64,000 nt of DNA from Lacticaseibacillus zhaodongensis (GTDB lineage: Bacteria; Bacillota; Bacilli; Lactobacillales; Lactobacillaceae). Shown here piece by piece: positions 35,490 through 43,798 of the stretch; the first letter of the stretch is position 1, and the number at the start of each line of letters is the position of its first letter. The position numbers and the translations under genes are program-made. The DNA is taken from positions 124,001 through 188,000 of the forward strand of contig NZ_BLBG01000002.1 in NCBI RefSeq assembly GCF_009687905.1, in the 5' to 3' direction. The notes below the pieces were generated by a model. The model worked only from the letters and a program-made list of their open reading frames with translations, searched no databases and was not told the DNA's origin.

Positions 35490-36197
35490 ATGAAATTGAC
35501 TTACGCTGCGCAACCAATTGTGTATATCGACTCGAAACTCGCATTTCGTTACGAGCTCCTTTTACGCGGTTGGGATGAACAAGAGCAACGCTGGCGCCTG
35601 CCGGATAGCTTTGAAATCCCGGCTGAACAGCAATTGGCACTTTTGGATAAGGCACTGGCAGATTTGCCAGTCAGCAACGTGAGTCTCAATTTATCATACG
35701 CACAGTTTGCAGATGAGCGCGTGGCGGATCAGTTTATTGCATATGCCCAAGCTCACCCCGAAATCGAGCAGCTGACTGTTGAATTGGTGGCGGCCCCAAA
35801 CATGGCGGACATCAAGCAGATTGGCAAGCGCTACCGCGAGGCCGGGATTGCGCTCGCCATTGACGATGTCGGCTCTGATAACCTTTATGACAAAGTGGCA
35901 CCGCTGTTGCCCTATGTCGATTGCGTTAAGTTTGCCCTGCAGAACCTGCGGGCAACTGGTGAAACGGCTCATGCAGAACATGATATTGCCTTTTGGGCCA
36001 AAATTGCCCGCGAGTCAGGCAAGCTTTTTACCTTTGAAGGGGTGGAGAGTTCTGCCGATGTGTGCTTGGCCAAGCGTTTGGGCATTACCCGCGCACAGGG
36101 TTACTATTTTGGTAAGCCCATGGCGACTAGGGACATGCCGAAGCGGCGCTACAACCAGATTCTGGAGAATGAACATTTACACCTTCAGAACGGTTAA
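35490..36197 (+). CDS. stand-alone EAL-domain protein (putative cyclic-di-GMP phosphodiesterase)
   Basis: 235 residues, one EAL domain and nothing else. ATG 35490 is used; the upstream TTG at 35406 would add residues without homology. Catalytic-type residues are present: E and R in YELLLRG (EALLR position), N in SLNLSY, E in LTVELV, DD in AIDDVGS, K in DCVKFAL, E in FEGVES and Q in AQGYYFGKP. The loop after DDxG is shortened and differs from the usual TGYSSL, so activity could be reduced. No GGDEF or PilZ gene is in the window. It could hydrolyse c-di-GMP or merely bind it. Followed by the Ala T-box. Confidence 0.82.
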   Translation: MKLTYAAQPIVYIDSKLAFRYELLLRGWDEQEQRWRLPDSFEIPAEQQLALLDKALADLPVSNVSLNLSYAQFADERVADQFIAYAQAHPEIEQLTVELVAAPNMADIKQIGKRYREAGIALAIDDVGSDNLYDKVAPLLPYVDCVKFALQNLRATGETAHAEHDIAFWAKIARESGKLFTFEGVESSADVCLAKRLGITRAQGYYFGKPMATRDMPKRRYNQILENEHLHLQNG

Positions 36198-36208
36198 TGC
36201 CGGGTGAG

Positions 36209-36237
36209 TTGACATGCGCCGGCTGCAAATTTATAAT
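36209..36237 (+). promoter_or_regulatory. promoter of the alaS T-box operon
   Basis: -35 TTGACA at 36209-36214 and -10 TATAAT at 36232-36237, spacer 17 bp: both hexamers perfect. Located 12 bp after the EAL gene. Confidence 0.9.
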
Positions 36238-36243
36238 TCGAGA

Positions 36244-36440
36244 AGTTAGGATATGCTGCGCGCGGGTGACACCTTACAGAAAGGACTAAATGCTGAGATT
36301 AGTCCGGTAACCGCGGGTAGTGCTCCCTGATTCGTCAGCAATTTATATACTTAATGAAGTGGTTAACGACTAGCATCGTTGCAATCAAGGTGGTACCGCG
36401 CTTAGGCGTCCTTGAAATTGCGGCGGTGCTATTTATATCT
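36244..36440 (+). ncRNA. T-box leader, alanine-type, upstream of alaS
   Basis: The T-box core AATCAAGGTGGTACCGCG is at 36383-36400, followed by a CGTCCTTGAAATTGC segment typical of the antiterminator/terminator switch. Stem I begins around GCGCGGGTGACACC and ends near ACCGCGGG; a GCT (Ala) triplet in GTAGTGCTCCC near 36320 is the likely specifier, but I am less sure of it. The terminator side (ACCGC with GCGGT, then TATTTAT) has no strong U-run. Confidence 0.9.
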
Positions 36441-36535
36441 TTATGGAGCTGGTGCGGCCATCACGGTGGGCGCACAAAAGATTCGCGGTACATCAGTGCA
36501 GCGGTCAGCTCAAACAAACAGGAGGAAGCAACAAG

Positions 36536-39178
36536 ATGAAGCAAATGAGTAGCGCAGAAGTGCGCCAAAAGTTTCTCGATTTCTTTAAAAGTAAGGGCCA
36601 TTACGTTGAACCAAGCGCGAGCCTGATTCCTAAGGACGACCCGACCCTGCTGTGGATCAACTCCGGGGTTGCGACCCTCAAGAAGTATTTTGACGGTAGT
36701 GTTATTCCTGAAAATCCGCGGATCACGAACGCCCAGAAGTCGATCCGGACGAATGATATTGAGAACGTTGGTAAGACTGCCCGGCACCACACCTTCTTCG
36801 AAATGCTTGGTAACTTCTCCGTTGGCGATTACTTCAAGAAGGAAGTTATCCCGTGGGCGTGGGAATTATTGACGTCTGACGAATGGTTCGGCATGGACCC
36901 AGAAAAGCTGTACATCACCGTTTACCCCAAGGACAAGGAATCCAAGGAACTCTGGGAAAAGACCGGGGTTAAGCCCGACCACATCTACGAAGCTGAGGAC
37001 AACTTCTGGGATATTGGTGGCGGCCCCTGTGGCCCTGACTCCGAAATTTTCTACGACCGTGGCCAGGAAATGAACAACTTGCCAGAAGACGACCCTGAAA
37101 GCTATCCTGGTGGCGAAAACGAACGCTATCTCGAAATCTGGAACATCGTGTTCTCCCAGTTCAACCACTTGCCAGACGGCCGTATCGTTGACCAGCCCCA
37201 CAAGAACATTGATACCGGGATGGGCCTCGAACGGGTCGTTTCCGTAATGCAGAACACGCCAACGAACTTCGAGACTGACCTCTTTATGCCGATCATCAAG
37301 GCGACGGAGAAGCTCTCCGCCGGTAAGAAGTACGGTGTGAACAAGGAAGACGATGTTTCCTTCAAAATCGTTGCGGACCACGCCCGGACGGTTACTTTTG
37401 CCATCGGTGATGGTGCCTTACCAAGCAACGAAGGCCGTGGTTACGTTTTGCGGCGTTTGATTCGGCGGGCCGTTGTTAACGGCAAGAAGCTTGGTATCGA
37501 CCAGGACTTCCTCTACACGCTGGTCCCAGTTGTCGGTAAGATCATGGAATCTTACTACCCTGAAGTCCTCGAAAATAAGGATTACATTCAGAAGGTCATC
37601 GAATCTGAAGAGGCCCGTTTCCGCCAGAGTCTTGACGGCGGGATGAATAAACTCGATGCGGTCATGGCCCAAGTTAAGGAAGATGGCGGCAAGCAGATTG
37701 ATGGTAGTGATGCCTTCCTGCTCTTTGATACGTATGGCTTCCCAGTTGAAATGACCAACGAAATCGCTGAAGATGCCGGTCTCACCGTCGACATGGACGG
37801 CTTCAAGGCCAACATGGAGCAGCAACGGGCCCGCGCCCGTGCCGCCCGCGGTAACGCGCAGTCCATGGGTAACCAGGATACGACCTTGATGGACATCAAG
37901 ACCGATTCCAAGTTTACTGGTTGGACCAGCATGGCTGAAGATGGTGCGGTACTCACCGACCTGATCCAGAATGATGCGACGGTTGACAGTGCGAGCGCCG
38001 GCACCGCCTTGGCTGTCTTTGAGAAGACACCATTTTATGCCGAGATGGGTGGTCAGGTTGCTGACCACGGGACTGTTAAGGATGAAAAGGGCAAGGTCGT
38101 TGCTACCGTTACCGACGTGCAGCACGCACCAAACGGTCAGAACCTGCACACCTTGCAGCTCAGTGCCCCAATCAAGAAGGGCGCTAAGTACAGTCTGACG
38201 GTTGATGCCCAGCGGCGGCACAAGGTTTCACTTAACCACACCGCGACCCACCTTTTGGACCAGTCCCTGCGGAATGTTCTTGGCGAACACACGCACCAGG
38301 CGGGTTCACTGGTTGAGCCGAACTACTTGCGCTTTGACTTCACTAACTTTGGTCAGGTAACCGATGAGCAGTTGCACCAGGTTGAACGAATGGTCAACGA
38401 GCAGATTTGGAAGGCATTGCCAATCACGGCCATCGAAACCGACATCGAGAGCGCCAAGAAGCTGGGCGCGATTGCCGTGTTTGGCGACAAGTACGGTGAC
38501 GTGGTCCGGGTCGTTTCAATCGGTGACTTTAACAAGGAATTTGATGGCGGGACCCACCCAAGTAACACCAGCGAGCTCGGCCTGTTCAAAATCACGAGTG
38601 AGAGCGGCATCGGTGCCGGCACCCGTCGGATCGAAGCCGTGACCTCTAAGGAAGCCTTCGAATACCTGTCCGCACAGGCCGATGAGCTGCACAAGACTGC
38701 GGGCGAACTCAAGGTGGCCAAGGTTGAGGAAACACCTGCGAAGGCCAAGAGCCTGCAGCAAGAGCTTCGTGACGCCCAGAAGCAAATCGCAGCTCTGCAG
38801 AGCAAAATTGCTAGTCAGGCCGCTGCCAGCATCTTCGACAGTGCCGAGAAGGCTGGTGAGTACACACTGATTGCCAAGTCGGTTCAGGTTGCGGGGATGA
38901 ATGAACTGCGCCAGCTGGCTGACCAGTGGAAGGCTAAGGGTTCTTCCGACGTATTGGTTTTGGCCACAACCGTCTGCGAGAAGGTCAACCTGCTTGTTGC
39001 TGCCAGCAAGGATGCCATTAGCAAGGGCATCAAGGCCGGCGACCTGATCAAGGCTATTGCGCCCGCAATTGGAGGCGGCGGTGGTGGTCGGCCCGACATG
39101 GCGCAGGCCGGTGGTAAAAAGCCAGCCGGTATTAGTCAGGCACTTCAGCTTGCGAAGGAAACCCTAGAAAACGCTTAA
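36536..39178 (+). CDS. alaS: alanyl-tRNA synthetase
   Basis: Charges tRNA-Ala. ATG 36536 ([22 protein letters not shown]) follows AGGAGG; the frame extends into the T-box leader but that is not coding. 880 residues, normal size. Class II core: [49 protein letters not shown]. Editing domain: [14 protein letters not shown]. The usual CGGTH zinc motif reads [13 protein letters not shown], that is Asp in place of Cys. C-terminal C-Ala domain ends with [19 protein letters not shown]. Controlled by the T-box leader. Confidence 0.96.
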   Translation: MKQMSSAEVRQKFLDFFKSKGHYVEPSASLIPKDDPTLLWINSGVATLKKYFDGSVIPENPRITNAQKSIRTNDIENVGKTARHHTFFEMLGNFSVGDYFKKEVIPWAWELLTSDEWFGMDPEKLYITVYPKDKESKELWEKTGVKPDHIYEAEDNFWDIGGGPCGPDSEIFYDRGQEMNNLPEDDPESYPGGENERYLEIWNIVFSQFNHLPDGRIVDQPHKNIDTGMGLERVVSVMQNTPTNFETDLFMPIIKATEKLSAGKKYGVNKEDDVSFKIVADHARTVTFAIGDGALPSNEGRGYVLRRLIRRAVVNGKKLGIDQDFLYTLVPVVGKIMESYYPEVLENKDYIQKVIESEEARFRQSLDGGMNKLDAVMAQVKEDGGKQIDGSDAFLLFDTYGFPVEMTNEIAEDAGLTVDMDGFKANMEQQRARARAARGNAQSMGNQDTTLMDIKTDSKFTGWTSMAEDGAVLTDLIQNDATVDSASAGTALAVFEKTPFYAEMGGQVADHGTVKDEKGKVVATVTDVQHAPNGQNLHTLQLSAPIKKGAKYSLTVDAQRRHKVSLNHTATHLLDQSLRNVLGEHTHQAGSLVEPNYLRFDFTNFGQVTDEQLHQVERMVNEQIWKALPITAIETDIESAKKLGAIAVFGDKYGDVVRVVSIGDFNKEFDGGTHPSNTSELGLFKITSESGIGAGTRRIEAVTSKEAFEYLSAQADELHKTAGELKVAKVEETPAKAKSLQQELRDAQKQIAALQSKIASQAAASIFDSAEKAGEYTLIAKSVQVAGMNELRQLADQWKAKGSSDVLVLATTVCEKVNLLVAASKDAISKGIKAGDLIKAIAPAIGGGGGGRPDMAQAGGKKPAGISQALQLAKETLENA

Positions 39179-39185
39179 CAAATGT

Positions 39186-39214
39186 TTGTACTTTATTTAA
39201 CTATCAAGTAAAAT
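39186..39214 (+). promoter_or_regulatory. promoter of the ireB-yqgF-yrzB operon
   Basis: -35 TTGTAC at 39186-39191 and -10 TAAAAT at 39209-39214 with a 17-bp spacer, between alaS and ireB. Confidence 0.6.
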
Positions 39215-39247
39215 GAAGTAGAGTTCTAAAGAATAGAGGTGTGGAGC

Positions 39248-39508
39248 ATGAGTTCATTAGACGAGACAGTCCACTTTGATTTCCGTGACAATGATCCCAA
39301 GAACGTGCGTGAAACCTTGGAAACAGTTTACGCAGCGCTTGAAGAGAAGGGCTATGATCCAATTAACCAGATCGTGGGTTACCTGCTTTCTGGGGATCCA
39401 GCTTATATTCCGCGTTATAATGATGCGCGGAACATTATTCGGAAGCACGAACGAGATGAGATTATCGAGGAACTCGTTCGCAACTACCTCGGTAAAGAGA
39501 AACAATGA
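39248..39508 (+). CDS. ireB: IreB family regulatory phosphoprotein (UPF0297)
   Basis: Small protein; the Enterococcus homologue is phosphorylated by the PASTA kinase IreK and modulates cephalosporin resistance. ATG 39248 follows GAGGTGTGGAGC; the GTG at 39239 lacks a separate ribosome site. 86 residues: [36 protein letters not shown] and [20 protein letters not shown] are the family signatures. The stop overlaps the yqgF start as ATGA. The alaS-ireB-yqgF-yrzB order is the standard Firmicute arrangement. Confidence 0.93.
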   Translation: MSSLDETVHFDFRDNDPKNVRETLETVYAALEEKGYDPINQIVGYLLSGDPAYIPRYNDARNIIRKHERDEIIEELVRNYLGKEKQ

Positions 39509-39963
39509 CGCGCCTCATGGGGCTAGACGTTGGTTCTAAAACCATTGGGGTCGCGATTTCCGATCCACTGGGGTGGACAGCCCAGAGTCTTGAGATTATT
39601 CCGATTGATGAAGAAGCTGGTAACTTCGGCATGAGTCGGCTCAAGAAGCTGGTCCCCGCCCAAGATGTCGCCGGTTTTGTTCTCGGCTTGCCGAAGAACA
39701 TGAATAATTCCGCCGGTCCCAGGGTAGCCAAGACGAAGGCATTTGCGGCCCGCCTGGAAAAGAAGTTTGGCTTGCCCATCGATTTTCAAGATGAGCGCCT
39801 CACAACCGTTTCAGCATACCGCGTATTAATTGACGACGCAGATGTGTCGCGGCGCAAGCAAAAACAAGCGATCGATAAGCTTGCCGCCCAGTTCATTCTG
39901 CAAAACTATCTAGACGCACACGGTCCGTTGACTGCGTTGCAAAAGGAGGACAACAATGGCTGA
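39505..39963 (+). CDS. yqgF: Holliday junction resolvase-like protein YqgF (RuvX), pre-16S rRNA nuclease
   Basis: RNase H-fold nuclease; in E. coli it matures the 5' end of 16S rRNA. 152 residues. Acidic active-site residues lie in [17 protein letters not shown], in DERLTTVSA and in [25 protein letters not shown] is the conserved loop. Overlaps ireB by 4 bp and yrzB by 8 bp, so translation of the three is coupled. Confidence 0.94.
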   Translation: MTRLMGLDVGSKTIGVAISDPLGWTAQSLEIIPIDEEAGNFGMSRLKKLVPAQDVAGFVLGLPKNMNNSAGPRVAKTKAFAARLEKKFGLPIDFQDERLTTVSAYRVLIDDADVSRRKQKQAIDKLAAQFILQNYLDAHGPLTALQKEDNNG

Positions 39964-40273
39964 TAACGACGAAAACATTCGCCCTGGCGATGACGACCAA
40001 CAGATTACGCTGATTGACGACAAGGGCAATGAAGAATTGTACAACGTGCTCTTCACCTTTGATTCTGAAGATTATGGCAAGTCGTACGTATTGCTTTACC
40101 CAGAGGGCGCGGATGAAGAAGGCGACGAGGTCCAAATCGAAGCCTTTTCCTTCACCCCAAACGAGAAGGGGGACGCATCTTCCGGCGATCTCTTCCCAAT
40201 TGAAGACGATGATGAATGGTCCATGGTTGAGGAAGTTCTGAACACCTTCTTGGCCGATGAGGACGAAAACTAG
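39956..40273 (+). CDS. yrzB: DUF1292 / UPF0473 family protein YrzB
   Basis: 105-residue, very acidic cytoplasmic protein. DUF1292 core: [20 protein letters not shown] and [13 protein letters not shown], with acidic ends. Function unknown. AGGAGG lies inside the yqgF end. Its TAG stop is the first triplet of repeat D2, which probably terminates this operon. Confidence 0.92.
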   Translation: MADNDENIRPGDDDQQITLIDDKGNEELYNVLFTFDSEDYGKSYVLLYPEGADEEGDEVQIEAFSFTPNEKGDASSGDLFPIEDDDEWSMVEEVLNTFLADEDEN

Positions 40274-40560
40274 AGAGTGGCCCCCAATGCGGTTAACTCC
40301 TGAGCATTAGCAGAAAAGTGCACCTAGTCCCGAATTTTGGGAGTGGGTGCGCTTTTCAGTTAAGCGGAAGGAGTTGCATTGGGGGCCACGTTTGTATGCT
40401 AGGAGAGTCGGCGGCTTGCCGCATACTCTCCTACATCCGTAGCGTAGCGAAGGTGGCCGACTCCTCACCATAACTATTAACGGTCAGGAGTCGGCCGGCA
40501 GTAATGATCGCCGGTAAATTCGAAGCTGCTTATTGCGACCGAGCGCCTTTTTTGTGTCCA
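40271..40560 (+). repeat. structured interspersed repeat family D, copy 2
   Basis: Starts TAGAGAGTGG, the TAG being the yrzB stop. P1 is perfect: GTGGCCCCCAATGC (40277-40290) with GCATTGGGGGCCAC (40376-40389). Inner hairpin near 40312-40357 pairs GAAAAGTGCACC with GGGTGCGCTTTTC and TCCC with GGGA. A further dyad GGAGAGT/ACTCTCC lies near 40402-40432, and P3 pairs GGCCGACTCCT (40455-40465) with AGGAGTCGGCC (40486-40496). Shared single-stranded blocks with copy 1: GGTTA-CTCCTGAGCATTAGC, TCACCATAA, ATTCGAAGCT. Confidence 0.78.
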
Positions 40561-40599
40561 GAAATAATTTTGGAAAAAAACTTCCGAAAAGTTTCTGCA

Positions 40600-40642
40600 C
40601 TTGATGCACGTCAAGGCTGCCTGCCACTTTTAGCCTTATTCT
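40600..40642 (+). promoter_or_regulatory. FLP/FNR-type site and promoter of the P-type ATPase gene
   Basis: The dyad CTTGATGCACGTCAAG is at 40600-40615 and a -10 TATTCT is at 40637-40642. The distance from dyad centre to the first base of the -10 is 29.5 bp, that of a class II activated promoter (site near -41.5). The site near 42568 has the identical distance. Confidence 0.75.
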
Positions 40643-40676
40643 TGAACCATCAAGAAGGCAAACGGAGGTAGTTATC

Positions 40677-42554
40677 ATGAGTACGAGCAGCAGCATGAGT
40701 AAAGAAGTTACGAAGTTGAATCTGTGGTACAGCCAGAATCCAGGTAAAACATCCGCGGTGCTAGCCGTACTAATTGTTATCAGTTTTGGTTTAGATTTAT
40801 TGCACCTCGGGACGGTGGGGCCGGTCATCATGTACATCGCCGGTGTGTTTGGGACCATCCCGATTGCGATTCGCGCCTGGAGCGCCCTGAAGATGAAGAC
40901 CATCAGTATCGAACTTCTGGTCACCATCGCCTGCATTGGCGCCTTAGGAATCGGTGAACCAGAAGAAGCCGCAATCGTTACTTTCCTCTTCCTATTCGGG
41001 AACGTCCTGGAAGCACGGACGCTCGCCAAGACACGGTCTGCAGTTAAGGACCTGACGGCGATGGCCCCCGAACAGGCGGATGTCGTTCAGGAAGATGGAA
41101 CGATCGTTGCGACCGATATTGACGACATTGACGAAGGCGACCAAGTGCTGGTCCGCCCTGGTGGTCAAATCCCAGTTGACGGCAAGGTGTTGAAAGGTTC
41201 CGGCAGCGCAATTGAGTCCATGATCACTGGTGAAGCTAAGCCGGTCGAGAAGGAAGTTGGCGATGATGTGTACGCCGGGTCGACACTTGATTCCGGGGCG
41301 CTCACTGTTGAAACCAGTGCCGCTGGTGAGGATAGTACTTTTGGCCAGATCATCGACCTGGTTGAAAACGCCCAGGACGCACAGGCACCAGTTGCCCGCT
41401 TTATTGACAAGTTTGCGACGTATTACACGCCCGCAGTACTGGTGATTGCACTGCTCGTTCTCATTGTGAGTCGGAATATTTCTTTGGCGATCACGATGCT
41501 CGTTCTGGGTTGCCCTGGGGCCCTCGTTATTGGGGCGCCAGTCGCCAACGTAGCTGGGATTGGCCGCTCCGCGAGCAACGGAATCCTCTTTAAAGGTGGC
41601 AACGCTGTGGCTGCTTTAGCTGGTGCCGACACCTTAATGATGGATAAGACCGGGACCATTACCACCGGCAAAATGAACGTTAACGAAACTAAGACCTTCA
41701 CGACTGATACTGATCAGGCTTTTGCGGAACTCGCCGCAATTGAAGCTGATTCCAGTCACCCACTTGCTAACGCAATCGTTGCGGAGAGCAAGAAGCGCGG
41801 CATTGAACTGAACGCAGCTCCCGAAATGACCACGATCAAGGGCCGCGGGCTGGTGAATGCTGACGAAACGATTCTCGCAGGTAATCCGCAGCTCATGGCT
41901 GACAATGGTGTTGTGCTGCCAGCTGCCGTCCAGGAAGCTGTGACCGCAGCACAAAATGCAGGGAACTCAGTTGTCCTTTACGCAAAAGATGGGACGGTCC
42001 AGCTCATGGTTGCAGTTGGGGACCACGTTCGGCCTGGTGCCGCTGCTGGTCTTACTGATTTGAAGAAGCACGGCATCAAGCGAATTGTAATGCTGACGGG
42101 GGACAATCAAGCCGCTGCCGCGCAAATTGCATCCGGCCTGCCAATTGACGAAGTGCGCGCCGAATTGCTGCCGCAAGACAAATTGACCATTGTTAAGGAA
42201 GCTCAGGACAAGGGTGCTAAGGTCGCGTTTGTCGGTGATGGTATCAATGACGCACCGGCGCTGGCAACAGCTGATGTTGGGGTCGGCATGGGCGGTGGCA
42301 CCGCCGTTGCGCTCGACACTGCCGATGTGGTTCTCGTCAAGGCGGATTTTGACACGCTTGCAAGCGCCGTTCGCACCGCGAAGGGTACGACCCGCGTTAC
42401 CACGCAGAATATTGTCATCGCGGTCGGCACCGTCGTTCTGCTCTTACTGGGCTTACTTGTCGGAATCGTGCAAATGGGTAGTGGGATGTTCGTTCACGAA
42501 GCTTCGATCCTGCTCGTAATTGCCAACGCTCTGCGGCTGCTCCGGAACAAATAA
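40677..42554 (+). CDS. heavy-metal P1B-type ATPase with a CPG motif, no N-terminal HMA domain
   Basis: Metal ion pump, 625 residues. N-terminal about 60 residues are followed by paired membrane helices; no CxxC metal-binding domain is present. Actuator [10 protein letters not shown] near 183; membrane motif [11 protein letters not shown] near 279 (CPG where CPC, CPH or SPC is usual); phosphorylation motif [11 protein letters not shown] with Asp near 323; HP motif [10 protein letters not shown]; hinge [11 protein letters not shown]. Two more helices at the C-terminus. AACGGAGG precedes the ATG. The metal is uncertain; linkage with an HMA protein, Dps and FLP points to copper, zinc or iron handling under oxygen change. 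Confidence 0.9.
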   Translation: MSTSSSMSKEVTKLNLWYSQNPGKTSAVLAVLIVISFGLDLLHLGTVGPVIMYIAGVFGTIPIAIRAWSALKMKTISIELLVTIACIGALGIGEPEEAAIVTFLFLFGNVLEARTLAKTRSAVKDLTAMAPEQADVVQEDGTIVATDIDDIDEGDQVLVRPGGQIPVDGKVLKGSGSAIESMITGEAKPVEKEVGDDVYAGSTLDSGALTVETSAAGEDSTFGQIIDLVENAQDAQAPVARFIDKFATYYTPAVLVIALLVLIVSRNISLAITMLVLGCPGALVIGAPVANVAGIGRSASNGILFKGGNAVAALAGADTLMMDKTGTITTGKMNVNETKTFTTDTDQAFAELAAIEADSSHPLANAIVAESKKRGIELNAAPEMTTIKGRGLVNADETILAGNPQLMADNGVVLPAAVQEAVTAAQNAGNSVVLYAKDGTVQLMVAVGDHVRPGAAAGLTDLKKHGIKRIVMLTGDNQAAAAQIASGLPIDEVRAELLPQDKLTIVKEAQDKGAKVAFVGDGINDAPALATADVGVGMGGGTAVALDTADVVLVKADFDTLASAVRTAKGTTRVTTQNIVIAVGTVVLLLLGLLVGIVQMGSGMFVHEASILLVIANALRLLRNK

Positions 42555-42567
42555 AAAAGTTTACCGA

Positions 42568-42610
42568 CTTGATTTAGGTCAAGGACGGCTGGTCGAGTTG
42601 GCACTAAACT
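42568..42610 (+). promoter_or_regulatory. FLP/FNR-type site and promoter of the HMA-dps pair
   Basis: The dyad CTTGATTTAGGTCAAG is at 42568-42583 and a -10 TAAACT is at 42605-42610, at the same centre-to-minus-10 distance (29.5 bp) as in front of the ATPase gene. It lies 14 bp after the ATPase stop. Confidence 0.75.
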
Positions 42611-42645
42611 TGTCGTAACAAAATTATTGATGGAGGTAAATAATT

Positions 42646-42870
42646 ATGAAACAAGCAATTATGAAGTTAGACGGTCTGACCTGCCCATCTTGCATGCAGA
42701 AAATTGAACACGCAGTCTATGGTGTCAATGGTGTTCAGGACGTAAAGGTTTTGTTCAACGCAGCAAAGCTTAAGACCCACTTCGATTCAGCCGCGACCAG
42801 CGCTGACGACCTGGCGAACGTGGTTCAGGAACTGGGTTACACCGTTAAGAGCATCAAGGTTAAGGATTAA
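42646..42870 (+). CDS. stand-alone heavy-metal-associated (HMA) domain protein
   Basis: 74-residue CopZ-like metal chaperone. Ferredoxin-like HMA fold with the metal-binding CxxC in GLTCPSCMQKIEHAV (Cys about 15 and 18), HAVYGVNGVQDVKVLFNAAKL and ELGYTVKSIKVKD. GGAGG precedes the ATG. The neighbouring ATPase lacks its own HMA domain, so this protein may deliver metal to it. Controlled by its own FLP-type promoter and probably co-transcribed with dps 49 bp downstream. Confidence 0.9.
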   Translation: MKQAIMKLDGLTCPSCMQKIEHAVYGVNGVQDVKVLFNAAKLKTHFDSAATSADDLANVVQELGYTVKSIKVKD

Positions 42871-42919
42871 TTTAGTAAGCAGACCGGCAACCACGGCTAA
42901 CGAAGGGGGAGTTTTCAAA

Positions 42920-43477
42920 ATGACATTTTCAGACGACATCAAGCAGCAGTACGCAGCAGAAGTTAAGCAATCCGATCACGACCACCACAACCCAACGGCG
43001 GGGGCGATGACCAACCACATTATCAGTAACCATGTGGTCATGACCAACCGCTTGCGGCAGGCAGAGTGGTTCGTTAAGGGTCCGGAAGCTAAGCAGCTCG
43101 CAACCAACTTCAAGGAAACTGGGCTGGCTAACAATGAATGGATCGACCGAATCGCCCAGGACCTCTTGGACGAGGGCGAGATTCCCGCAAACATCGCCAG
43201 TGAGTACGCTGAATGGAACATGTTGGAAGAGCATGGCGAATGCAAATACCTCGACGCTGCCGGTTTGATTGACGGGATCGTGCACGACTTCAACACCGAC
43301 AACCTCTTTGTGACGAGGGCCATCAAACTTGCCGAGCGTGAAGACCGGCCCGCATTAGCAGCCGAGCTGGTTGCCCTCCTTGGTTTTAACAACCGCCAGA
43401 TCCGTGAGTATCAAGCGCTGCTAGGCAACACCGCTCGCGTTGGTTTGGACGAAGAAGACGATGACGAGGATGACTGA
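42920..43477 (+). CDS. Dps-like ferritin-family protein
   Basis: 185-residue ferritin-like four-helix protein. Segments MTNHIISNHVVMTNRLRQAEWFVKGPEAKQL (helix A), LANNEWIDRIAQDLLDEGEIP (helix B), GIVHDFNTDNLFVTRAIKLAEREDRPALAAELV (helix C) are compatible with Dps ferroxidase-site layout at the dimer interface (His and Asp/Glu). N-terminus is His-rich (SDHDHHN) and the C-terminus ends in an acidic tail (DEEDDDEDD). Probably stores iron and protects DNA; Dps versus other ferritin-like subfamilies is judged from pattern. Preceded by AAGGGGGAG. Confidence 0.75.
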   Translation: MTFSDDIKQQYAAEVKQSDHDHHNPTAGAMTNHIISNHVVMTNRLRQAEWFVKGPEAKQLATNFKETGLANNEWIDRIAQDLLDEGEIPANIASEYAEWNMLEEHGECKYLDAAGLIDGIVHDFNTDNLFVTRAIKLAEREDRPALAAELVALLGFNNRQIREYQALLGNTARVGLDEEDDDEDD

Positions 43478-43645
43478 CACAGAGCGGAGACCCGCGGTTA
43501 AAAGCTGAGGATTAACGTACTTAGGGTAAATACCGGGTCATAGGTATTTTCCCTAAGTGGGTTAACCGCAAGCTTTTGCGGGTCGTAGCTCGACTACAAC
43601 ACAGAGCGGAGCAGGCTTCTGCCCTGCGCAGCTCGACTACAATCC
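43478..43645 (+). repeat. structured interspersed repeat family E, copy 2 plus a short unit
   Basis: Starts on the base after the dps stop: CACAGAGCGGAGACCCGC. It contains AAAAGCTGAGGATTAACGTACTT, a hairpin AATACC-GGGTCATA-GGTATT, CCGCAAGCTTTTGCGGGTC and CGTAGCTCGACTA. The closing helix pairs GAGCGGAGACCCGC with GCGGGTCGTAGCTC. A minimal unit of about 45 bp follows (ACAGAGCGGAGCAGG...CCCTGCGCAGCTCGACTA), where the whole interior is reduced to one hairpin. Confidence 0.72.
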
Positions 43646-43688
43646 AGAGCGCCGACCCGCTCACTAATAAGCGTTAACCAAGTACCTT

Positions 43689-43722
43689 AAAGCCAATGCC
43701 TGCAACCGGCATTGGCTTTGGT
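43689..43722 (+). terminator. hairpin terminator before the FLP gene
   Basis: AAAGCCAATGCC pairs perfectly with GGCATTGGCTTT over a seven-base loop; T-run weak. Ends the HMA-dps transcript after repeat E2. Confidence 0.6.
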
Positions 43723-43757
43723 GCGTCACCACTGCAGCGAATTGGTGTAGTTGGCGC

Positions 43758-43763
43758 TATAAT
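43758..43763 (+). promoter_or_regulatory. -10 of the FLP regulator gene
   Basis: TATAAT, 36 bp before the start; no good -35 at 17 bp, so the promoter may depend on an activator or be weak. Confidence 0.4.
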
Positions 43764-43798
43764 TAAACTATGAGGTAACTGAAAGGGGGATGCAGACC

